This document shows positions 22,289-31,936 of a stretch of 64,000 bases of DNA, in pieces (position 1 is the stretch's first letter; every line of letters starts with the position of its first letter). The position numbers and the translations under genes are program-made. Source of the stretch: Trametes villosa (taxonomy: Eukaryota; Basidiomycota; Agaricomycetes; Polyporales; Polyporaceae); contig PUDQ02000084.1 in assembly GCA_002964805.2 (NCBI GenBank), positions 124,001 to 188,000 of the forward strand. The letters run 5' to 3'. The notes under the pieces are model-generated. The model was given only the letters and a program-made list of their open reading frames with translations. It was not told where the DNA came from and made no database searches.

Positions 22289-25200
22289 TTAACCCGCCTT
22301 GGGCTCCCTAGGCTCCCTCGGCGCCCTCCTCCTCTCCCTTTCCCCGCCCTCCTTCCGCTCCCGCTCCCTCTCCCGCCCCTCGCTAGAGCCCCCGCCCGCG
22401 CGCGCCTTCTCCTTCGCGCGGTCCTTCGTCTGGCGGAAGCAGAGGAACTCGATGCCGGTCGCGCGGCGCGCGTCCGCGAGCGTCTTCTTCACGCCGTCGA
22501 GGTGCGCCTGCAGGTTCTCGTCGCCGGGCCGCTTCGCGTACGCCTGCGAGATCTTCGTGTACAGCTCCGAGAGCGTCTGGTCCGCGGAGGGCGTCACGTA
22601 GCGCGAGAGCGTCTGGTGCATGAACTCGATCTCGAGCGTCGCCTGCCCGTGTGTGGTTAGTGATCAGTGATCAGTGGGGAGAAGTGAGGAAGAGGAAGGG
22701 AAGGGGGAGAAGGGGAAAGAGAGGGAGGATGGAGGGGGAGGGACGTACCCGGAGCATGCCGCCCATGCCGAAGCGCTTGACCTGGCGGAAGCAGCGGAGG
22801 GCCTCTTCGGCGACGTCCTCGACGAGCGCGTTGAGCGTACGCTCGAGGAGTGGCGCTGCCGCCGCGCTCACTTGCGCGTGGACGCCGACGAGGAACATGA
22901 GCGTCTCGTACACGTACGGGCGGATCTCTGCAAGTCGGGTCAGAAGGGAGGCCGCACGAGCGAATAGAGGGAGCAGGCTGACCCTTGGGCTGCGGCGTCT
23001 CGTACCAGTCCATTCCGGGATCGAGGATGCCGTCGCGGACGATTGCGGTGAGCGCGGCGGCCTTGGGCTTGAAGTAGCTCTCGAAGAGCGTCTTGTCGAG
23101 CTCTTGCACTACTGTCATCAGAGTCTATCGTAGACGGGAACAACGTTCAGTGCACGGTCAATCATAGAGGGAGGTAGCGACGAGGTACGCACCCTGCGGT
23201 CGTCCGCCAAGGAGCTGTTGAACGCAGTCTCGAGCTCGGTGATCATGCTAGGAATGAGCACCCGCATCAGATGCCCGAAGTTGGACACGACCAAGAGGAT
23301 GCGAGTATCCTGTAAGCCGGATGATGTCAGTATTAGGACAAGACAAACATTGGGGTCTTGCTTACAGCTTCCTCCACTTTGACCAGCTCCAGCGGGTTCG
23401 TTCCCGGAACTACCGTCGTTGGCGGCGGCAATCCCTTCAGACCACTCGCCGTAGGGGATTCGTCCGACGCCAGGTGGACCATCCCGTCCAAGAACGCATA
23501 CAGCGAGTCTAGGAACGCCTTGGTGATCTTCGCCACGAACTCCGTAGGGATCGGGTTCTGCTTCGTGGGGCGCGAAGATGACGATCCTGAAGAAGAGAGG
23601 TCGACACCGCCGGCGACCTTGAAGGCACATGTCGTGATCTGCTTCTGGAAGGTGCGCATCTGGGAGAGGTAGATGGTTGTGTACTGGTCGACGGTCGAGC
23701 CGATCCAGGTCTCGAGGTAGTAGAAGATGTTCGCGTCTGTATGAACGTTAGCAGCGGACTTGCCTCAGAAACGACGATCGTAGAATACCTCGTAGCCATG
23801 CGTTGACGAGGATATCCGCAAACTTCCACTTCGCGCTCTCCAGTAGACTCTTCAAGCTCGAGGTTGCTTCGTTGGAGATTTCCATCCCAGCGACGTCGTT
23901 GACGCTGTCCTGGACCTCGCCCAAGAGCTTAATGAGATGGTGCGCGGTGGTGAGCGAGTTGGAGCTCTTCGGGAAGAGAGGAGGTGTGGTATTCCGGCCG
24001 GGGGACATGACGGCCATATCGGAGAAGAGGAAGAACTCGGACAGGAGGGATATATAGAGCTTGATGATGTCCAGCGCCATGGTCCGACATTGTGTTGGAC
24101 TGCGGCGGGAGGATGTGGGTACGGTCTGTCGCACAGAACTAACATGAGTTAAGTTCTGTAGTGGTCCGAGCGCATACAGTCACCTTGCGGTATCTGCCGT
24201 CCATGAAAGACTTGGATATCCGCCAGAAGTTGGGAAGAGGCGTAAGCATAGCTTCCGAAACGTTCTTCACCAAGGATTGAATGGCTTCCCACACTTCATG
24301 CCCGCCGGATTGTGCTGGTGAAGCAAATTCATCACCCTGTTTTCTTATCGATGTGCTGCACATACCTATGACAGCATCGGGCTGCTTCGTTTCCAAGGCT
24401 TGTACACAGTCCTGCAGCTGTGCAGCCAGCTCTCGGTTCAGAGACATGTTGTCAGGTCCAGTCACCGGGGATTTGTCGATGAGACCTGTCAAGAGGATTG
24501 TTAGTAATAGAGCTAGATAAATGTACATACGACCTACTTTGGATGTTCTTCACAGCAGTGCCGTACGCATCACGCATGTGTTGCATGATATGTTTGTGCT
24601 GCGCGTCGAAGTACGTCCACGCCGGGTCGTCGGAGGTGTTGAATTCGCACAAAATCCTACACGGGCCCTGTTGTGAGACAATGGTAACCGCGCGAGTATC
24701 GGTGGCGATACATACTCTATAGTCTTCTCTTGCTCTTCGACACTACGAGTAGGCTCTTGTAGTTGGGCCTGGAGCTCGTTGCGCATTTGCGCCATGACCT
24801 TCTCCACTGTCGCCCATACTTTGTCCAGGATCCGTTTCTGCTGTTGCTGCGCAGTTCCTGATGCCTGGCCGTCCTTGGTCGTACCGATCGGCAACAGCTG
24901 GTTGGGACGAGTCTCAAGCAGGAGCTTGCCCTTCTTGTAATCGCGCATCGCAGCCTCATATCGACCCTGGGTGTGGCGTAGATGAGCAGCGTAGCCAATA
25001 GCGCCCGCTTCCTGGGTTGGCTTACCGCCTCAATGCATTCAACGAGAGAACTGGGCAGGTTGAAGAAGAACTTGGAGCGGTCGAACACACCAAGGGTAGT
25101 TCGAAGCTTCTGCGCCTTCATAGCGTTCTCCAGTACCGGAAGGAACACCTGGTCCGCTTTCTGCGCAGCAGCTAAGAGCGGCATTGTCAAGATGTGCAGT

Positions 25201-25926
25201 GGTTACTCCCGCCGCCACCAACCTTTCAGGTGATCCTTGAGAGGCTTTGACGCGAAGTCGGTCTGTTCTGCAAGTATACCTTCCTTCATCTCGGCGTAAA
25301 GAGCTATTGAGTACCATGCGCATGAGTATACGCCCATGTGAACAGTTTATGTGCATTGGCGTACCATCGGTCGACGCCTTCACCGCGACGAATCTATCGA
25401 AGTTCTCCTCGACGAGCACCCGGATAGCTTCAGAGCGCGAGTCCAACGACGCGCGTAGATGCGCAATACCCGCGGAGAGGTCCTGGTATGTCGCATTTGG
25501 ATGCACAACAGAGAGGAACGTCTTCGGGTCGAATGACTTGGACGTGATGAGTACCGCAGCCTCTGAAGCAGATATATTGAGCGGGGAGAAGCAGGCCGCG
25601 TTACATGACTACTGACTGGTTTCCGCATCCATATCACGCAAGCTAGCTCGACACATCAACTCATGGGCCATCGGAACGGCACATGCTCTGCGTACTCGAT
25701 GGTCGCACCTAAACCCAGTGGGTCTGTGTCGTTCTCCGCCGGGCCAGTCACTCCGGGTACTGCAGTATCCGCATCCTGCTCCACTTCTTCCCATCGTCTA
25801 CAGAGCCGCCATGTCAGCGAGTCCAATACGTGAGGCCAGGGAGCCAAGTTACGTTGCAGAAACGGAGGAGAGCTTGTATGCCTTCAGCAGGGTATCATCG
25901 TCGATATCGACATTGAGCCGCCCCAT
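22289..25926 (-). CDS. SEC5: Exocyst complex subunit Sec5 (EXOC2)
   Basis: Sec5 is a core subunit of the exocyst, which tethers secretory vesicles to the plasma membrane. The start at 25924-25926 gives [20 protein letters not shown]. Early joins are 25926-25853, 25797-25661 and 25562 onward, all frame-consistent. Family landmarks: [27 protein letters not shown], RYxxLF-type helices, [32 protein letters not shown], the highly conserved [14 protein letters not shown], and [15 protein letters not shown]. The rest is alpha-helical with many short introns and ends in a charged Arg/Glu/Lys-rich tail at 22289. Length of about 0.9-1.0 thousand residues fits Sec5. Not every one of the many internal introns was resolved. 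The gene diverges from the thaumatin-like gene, 960 bp away. Confidence 0.9.
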
Positions 25927-26886
25927 AGCCTAGCACAGCGGCGTTATCCTCTAGCCAAGAGATAGCCCAAATTTCACAGATCACAGTAGTACAGCCTAGC
26001 GATATAGTTCAGCAAGAGGGGAAGACGGGACGGAGGGCAAGAGGCGGCAGCTAGTACTGGCACAGGATGCACTCGAAGAGGTTCAGCCACCGCAACGCGA
26101 TCCGTGAAGGGGGAGGACCCCAGTCACCCCGTAACCCCTTATCAACACGTGTATATTGAACGCCCGTTCCGAGTCCGTAGTTCTGTTCTTTCATGTAGTC
26201 TGGCCGACTTGCCGATGCACAAGTACTTGAGACCTTGAGCATCAAAACCCAGCTCAATCCGGGCTCTCTTTGGATGGGCTTTGTGCGTTGAAGATTGCTT
26301 CCGCCGAAGGCCGTCGCTCGGGTACACCGTACACTTCATCATGTGGCACCCCACCAATACGCTCGCAAACGTTTCACTGCGCCTCGGCACAATGTCCTTT
26401 ATTCCCAGGTGTGTACTTCAGTCTAGAGCCGGGTACAAACGCTGAGCGCTGAGCACCCGCACTTTCAGCTCATTGACGTCACTCCGCAGACGGCATCGTC
26501 GGGACGTACCTCGACTGCGCTACAGAGAATGATGGCCCCGATGTATACGGCGGGAGGATACTCCTAGCGCATGCATGCACAGAGTCATGGTAACATGCAA
26601 GACGGGCTAGAGCGACCTGGCATTGTGTTTGGTGCATCCACCAGCCGGCACTTGACTCTTTTCCTGTGCTGTGCCACGACCGGCCTCACGTCGTTACAAT
26701 TTTGTGGCGAGTGGTATTCCCGACTGAAACGCATTCTAGAATTCACAGATATGACGCGGTGGTGGATGTGGGTCTGCTGAGGCTATGTGCACTTTTCCGC
26801 CATGGGCTACCACGGGACGTATAAAAGCTCTGTCGCGTCCTTGACGAAGGACAGTGACCTCTCGTCCTCTTCGCACCGACATCATC
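25927..26886. other. Divergent intergenic region, SEC5 and thaumatin-like gene
   Basis: A 0.96-kb promoter region. Apart from the TATA box next to the thaumatin-like gene I see no coding sequence or repeat that can be named. Confidence 0.5.
26820..26827 (+). promoter_or_regulatory. TATA box of thaumatin-like gene
   Basis: TATAAAAG lies 60 bp upstream of the ATG at 26887. This is a near-perfect TATA consensus at a normal distance, suggesting the gene was strongly or conditionally expressed. Confidence 0.65.
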
Positions 26887-28079
26887 ATGAAGAATTTTGC
26901 TGCTCTTGTCGCCCTATCCTACGCCTCCGTGGCCACCGCCCGGACCTTCACCGTGATCAACTCGTGCTCTTACACCGTCTGGTACGTACCGTGTCTATTA
27001 CCCAGATTCTGCTCCATCTAACATCCCTCTCATAGGCCTGCTGTACGTTCCATGCATCTGCGTCTATTACACTCACGTGAACGGCCGTCCAGATTTTTAC
27101 CGACCTCAATGTCGGTAGCTCGACCCCCGACCATCCTAGACCCGAACGAGGTCATGACTTTCACCGTGCCCAATGACTGGAAGGCCGGTCGCATCTGGGC
27201 ACGTTACCCCCCTGACTGCGCTAAATCCGGACATTGACAAAAAGGCGCGCCTTGTAGGGCCGTCGCGAGTGCGACTTTAGCGTCACCCAGGGCCCGAACT
27301 CGTGCATTGACGGCGGCTGCAACAGCGGACTGGAGTGTGACCCGCACTCTGGCACGGTGAGTTTGCCCGGAACGTATTTTCGGGCTGGGAATCTAAAGGC
27401 GCTGTTTCCAGGGCGTCCCTCCCGCTACTCTCGCGGAGTTCACCTTGGGCACCAATGGCATCGCTGACAACTACGACGGTAGGACAGAAATTCTCCACGA
27501 TGCAACCCCTGTTCTGAGCATTTGTGACGTCCGGTGTCCCTTGTGGATGGTTTCAACATCCCGATTGCCATCAACAACAACAAGGGTTGCCCCATCGCCG
27601 ACTGCTCTGTTGACCTCAACCCGAACTGTGAGTCCAGGTCTCTTAGACGTCACATGGAAATTTCATGACCGAGCCATGAATAGGTCCTGCTGCGATCGCT
27701 GGTCCAACTGATCCTAGCGGTGTCGTGGTCGGATGTAAGAGTGCCTGCGCCGCTGGACTAGGTGATCCCGGTACGCAGCAGCTTCCTCGGTGGTGCCATC
27801 CCGAGTTCAAGTTCCAGGGCTAATGTCGCGTTCAGTCAACAACCCGAACTGCTGCACTGGTGATCACAACACCCCCGCCACCTGCCCCTCGTCCGGCGTG
27901 GAGTTTTACTCCTACTTCAGTAAGCTTTCCTGCTTCTGGTGGCACAAGTGATCCTGACGGCTTGTTTCATAGAGGGGAACTGCCCGCACGCCTACGCGTA
28001 CGCATTCGATGATCCCACCGGGTTAATGCACTGCGACTCGGCTCTCCAGGCCGATTACACCATCACCTTCTGTCCGTGA
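26887..28079 (+). pseudogene. Thaumatin-like secreted protein gene, with frameshift and two abnormal splice sites
   Basis: Secreted thaumatin/PR5-like protein, a Cys-rich fold often found in fungal cell walls. Probable exons: 26887-26981, 27036-27042, 27093-27198, 27258-27356, 27412-27478, 27535-27627, 27684-27770, 27836-27919, 27973-28079. The protein opens with a signal peptide (MKNFAALVALSYASVATA) and TFTVINSCSYTVWPA. It continues with TDLNVGSSTP, FTVPNDWKAGRIW, GRRECDFSVTQGP, GVPPATLAEFTLG, DGFNIPIAI, CKSACAAGL, NNPNCCTGDHNTPATC and YSYF. The end is YAYAFDDPTGLMHCDSAL with YTITFCP. Three defects stand out: exon 3 is 106 nt and changes frame between TPDHP and DPNEV; intron 3 would start with GC; and intron 5 would end with GG. 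All other joins are perfect. Sequence error in the frameshift is possible. Confidence 0.72.
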
Positions 28080-28520
28080 ATATTCTCGACTTAGCGAGAT
28101 TGCCCTCGCCCCACTGGGACCGCTTCACGGATGGCTTATGGTTTTTTTTCGAAACGGCTATGAATTTGTATGATGTGCCAAGTTGTACAGTAGGAGGATA
28201 TCGATCTATAGCATGTTGATGTGTGGTTTTTACTGCACGCTGGTGGTGCTCGCCCCTGCCTACTACAACCTACTACCCTGGTACGTCTGCCTAGGGGAGA
28301 CTACACAGCACACTGCCGCGCCGTAGTCGCGAAAGCATGCGGAATTGCCCGGGCCGCGTAGCGCAGCAGCCAAGCAACGGATCAGAGTATAAGGAAGCGC
28401 CCGTAATGGACCCATTTAGCGAGGCGGGGCGGTCGCCCACGTTCTTTGTCTGCTGGCTCTCTTGTTGTTGATAACTCATCTGTCTCACTTCGTTTCTCCT
28501 CTTTCTTTCGTTCTTCTGCG
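28080..28520. other. Intergenic region, thaumatin-like 3' flank and OSBP promoter
   Basis: A 0.44-kb spacer between two plus-strand genes. A GTATAAGG sequence near 28388 may be the OSBP TATA element, about 130 bp upstream of its ATG. Nothing else is recognised. Confidence 0.4.
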
Positions 28521-30823
28521 ATGGCTACGTTGGACAAGAACGATGTCGCGGCGGTCGTTGACGAGGATGCCCCCGGCCAGCCCATATCGGTGCCCGACGC
28601 TGGCGACACGGGCGAGAGCGGCAAGCTCAAGATGATCGTTCAGCTCGTTAAGAAGTGCCTCGGTGTGAAGGACATTGCTGCAATGTACGTCCTTAGTATC
28701 TCGCTTTGCGCTGCGTAGTACCTGACATCGCAACCCAGGCGCCTTTCGCTCCCCGCATCGTTGCTAGAGCCTATCCCGAACCTGGAGTACTGGCAATACC
28801 TCGATCGACCAGACCTCTTTGCTGCGTGAGTAGCGATACAATATGAACGGGGCGAGTGACGACCAAAAGAGTGGGAGTAACTCCCTTCGAGGTGTGCATA
28901 CCAAGATAGTGGAAGTGGAAGTGCGGGTTTAACACAGGTGGACGCGGTGGGGGCCCACCCAACAAGGTGGAAGTGGAACTACGCTCCGTCGGGTCGTAGT
29001 TCCACTTTCACTAGTCATTCCACTTCGACTTTCATCACGAGTGTGAACGGAGTGGGGAGTGGTCGGTCAAGCTAGGCCCATTGCGAACATAATTCCACCT
29101 ACTTGTGGTCGAGCAGTCTTAGCGTGTCCATCCACGCGCTCGTTATGTGGGCCGGAGGGGTCCACTTCATCGCCCGTCGCACGCGTCTGCGCGCGCGGAG
29201 GCCGCATAGTAGTCAATGCATGTGCCCGCACTGCTTGCGCCTGTGCTCACTGCCTCATTCCTGTGTCTCTGTGGGTGTCAGAGCTCAGTTCCGAGTCCCA
29301 CTCCCACAGATCTGGTACATACTCGCCCGGCGCACAGGCTGACCTGCGTTTGCAGTATCAATGATTCCGACGATCCCTTCGAGCGTATGCTGGCCGTACT
29401 CCGATTCACCTTCTCGAAGGACCTCAAGTTCATCAGGGGGAAGGTTTGCAAGCCCTACAACTCCGTGCTCGGCGAGCACTTCCGCTCGCACTGGGACGTC
29501 ATCCCTGTCTCCTACCCCTCGGACCCCAACGCGCCGCCCATCCACCACATCTACGTGTCCCCTCCCGGCACGGAAGGCCCGACCGCGACCTGGCTCAACA
29601 CACCCGCGACCCACTCCATGCCGGACGTTGCCCACGCCACGTTCTCCGAGAGCGCGAGCATCAAGAGCGGGAAGAGCAACAAGAGCGCGTTCAGCCGCTT
29701 CAGTTTTATGTCCGGCGCCGCGACCGCGAAGACCACGCCTGCCACTTCGCCCGAGCTCGTCGAGGCGAATCCCGAGGCCGGCATGTCGAGCCTGAGCCTT
29801 GCGAACGACCGCGCGTCGGGCGCCGTCGACCTGCTCGAGACGGACTCGAGCGCGGCGGACAAGCCGCGGGTGCGGATCGCGTACCTCACCGAGCAGGTCT
29901 CGCACCACCCGCCGATCTCCGCATTCCGTGCGGTGTGCGCGAGCCGCGGCGTCGAGCTCGGCGGCGTCGACCAGATCTCGGCGAAGGTGAGCGGGACGAC
30001 GCTGCGCGTCATGCCCGGCGCGTTCAACAAGGGCATCTTCGTGCGCATCACGGGCCCGCCCGGCGAGGGCGAGACGTACCACATCACGCACCCGATCGCG
30101 TCCGTGAACGGGCTCCTGCGCGGGAGCTTCTACGTGACGGTCGGGGAGACGACGATCATCACCTGCGAGGGCGGCGCGGACGGCGAGAAGCTGCGGGCGA
30201 TCATCGAGTACAAGGAGGAGTCGTGGCTCGGGCGCGCGCAGTTCCTGCTTGAGGGCGTCATCCACACGTACGACCCGAAGGAGAGCGTGCACGAGGAGTG
30301 GACGCGGGTGAAGCATGTCCCGCGGGAGCGCGTGCTCGCGGTCTTCGATGGCTCTTGGCGGAACGTTGTCCGCTGGAAGCGCGTGGATGCCCCCGACAGC
30401 GAGTACGCGACGCTCCTGGACCTGTCGACGCTGCACGTCATCCCGAAGACGGTGCGGCCGCTGGAGAAGCAGCTGCCGAACGAGAGCAGGAAGCTGTGGG
30501 AGAACGTGACGAGCCGACTGGTGTCGAAGGAGTACAGCGAGGCGACGAAGCACAAGCTCGCCATAGAACAGAAGCAGAGAGACGAGGCGGCAGAGCGCAA
30601 GCGGAAGGGTGTCAGGTGAGTGGACCTCGGTGGGTCGACGCTCGTATATTCACCAAGTGGGCACAGCTTCGTACCTCGTTACTTTGACCCCGACCTCTCC
30701 TCGGGCTTCCCTGTGCTGACCGAGGAGGGCAAGAAGGCGATCGAGGAGGAGCTGAAGGAGCCTGCCGAACACAAGCTAGAGGACGAGAGCGCGTCCACCC
30801 CGAGCTCGAGCTCGACGGCATGA
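28521..30823 (+). CDS. Oxysterol-binding protein-related protein (OSBP/Osh, Kes1-like)
   Basis: Lipid-transfer protein that exchanges sterols or phosphoinositides between membranes. Exons 28521-28684, 28739-28825, 29356-30615 and 30667-30823 (555 aa, frame closed). There is no PH or ankyrin region, so this is the short Kes1/Osh4 class. Motifs: LSLPASLLEPIPNLEYW, SDDPFERMLAVLRFTFSKD, KPYNSVLGEHFRSHWDV, the family signature EQVSHHPPISAF, an FKGGS-equivalent region at SFYVTVGETTI, and KTVRPLEKQLPNESRKLWENVT before a Lys/Glu-rich C-terminal helix. An insertion of about 70 residues rich in Ser/Lys/Thr lies between the two halves of the domain (about residues 160-230), longer than in yeast Kes1. 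Intron 2 is 530 nt, ten times the local norm, and holds repeat DNA. Confidence 0.93.
28860..29330. repeat. Repeat-derived DNA within OSBP intron 2
   Basis: The intron (28826-29355) contains a perfect 13-bp hairpin at 28971-28983 and 28995-29007 (arms AAGTGGAACTACG). Near its 3' end, the reverse strand of 29265-29315 is about 88% identical over 51 bp to 32391-32441 in the prolyl-tRNA synthetase intron. A GTGGGAGT block occurs near both edges of the insertion (about 28873 and, inverted, about 29306), suggesting terminal inverted repeats. No target-site duplication was found. Confidence 0.6.
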
Positions 30824-31744
30824 ACATCACGATCTACACGAATATCCCGCCCGGTCCCTGTGCTCGGCTGTACCATACATATACCACTGACCGCCTCCTT
30901 TTCGTCGCATCTCGTAACGGACGCAGTTGAGACCCTGTACGATCCGGAACGGAGGTAGATAATGATCTCGAGTCAACATATAACCGTCGTATATACACTG
31001 CAATATCCCTTCGTGCTCGTCAGGCAGTGTTTCTGCGTATTCCTCTCGCGCGCAAGAGGCTGGCTGGCAAACCGTCGCAACTTCGTACTTTGATCTGTGT
31101 GCCGACATCAATGGCCGTGACTGGCAGAATGGCATCAACTTACCAGTAAGTACCCAGCCGGCCCCTCACGCTCAAAATTGGTCGTGATTTTGAAGAGTTT
31201 TCGGTGACCGTCTTCAACATGGGAGTATGACCTCTGGCTATCCTACATAACCATCCTTCCAGTCGTTCTGCCCTCAGGTGCTGCCCTTTCGCGGGCTACG
31301 CGCGGTTGCGTGCGGCGGGAGGCTGGAGGAACGAAATTTTTGATGGACCAAATTCAGCACAAAACCTACAGGCTGCCCAGGGCTTCCCTGCGCAACATCA
31401 AGCTTCAAGATAAATCCGGATACGAATGCAGGAGAGCAACAGAAATACATGTAAAACTGAACGAGCTCTGGACACTCTCAGTCGGCCCCCTCCGGACGGG
31501 CGCGGTGCACAAAATCCGCGTTTCCGCCGTCGACTCGCGACCAACACAACCAACAATTCGACGAGCAGCGCTGCTGCAGGCGCCATTCGAGTGCTTGAGA
31601 GATATGAGAGTCGATGCGGCATGTACTACGCGGTCGGGTAGATCAGCGAGCGCCTCGATCGCGCCGAGCTGGCCAGTCGCGGTCGGACGCGTTCGCGTCT
31701 GACGCGTCGACGTCCGCCTCCTCCTCACCGACGACGACGTGCGA
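30824..31744. other. Intergenic region, OSBP 3' flank and ProRS promoter
   Basis: A 0.92-kb spacer between two plus-strand genes. The right half should hold the prolyl-tRNA synthetase promoter. Nothing coding is recognised before the possible leader ATG at 31745. Confidence 0.5.
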
Positions 31745-31936
31745 ATGCTGGCCTCGAGGGCCGTCGTCCGGCGGATTCCTCGAGCTCGAGCAGCGCACCG
31801 CGTTCTATCGCAGCATCTGATAACATCTCCGCACGCCAAAACGGTCGAGTCAATCTGCAAAAGCGCCGAGTGCATACACCGTCCTGCTGCTTATCCTCCT
31901 CGTCCCACATCCCGCGCCCTGCACTCATCCGCCACC
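31745..31936 (+). CDS. Possible N-terminal extension of ProRS (mitochondrial leader)
   Basis: Reading in frame from ATG 31745 to the main ATG 31937 gives 64 residues without a stop: MLASRAVVRRIPRARAAHRV at the start, [10 protein letters not shown] at the end. The extension is rich in Arg and Ala and has few acids, and it ends in R-x-L-x-x-S, the pattern cleaved by mitochondrial processing peptidases. The upstream ATG has a weak context, so leaky scanning to the strong downstream ATG is plausible. There is no transcript evidence. Confidence 0.5.

Noticed and set aside
29285..30553. 422-residue frame on the minus strand opposite OSBP
   Set aside because: It is the antisense shadow of a well-supported OSBP exon that holds the EQVSHHPP signature; no independent evidence.
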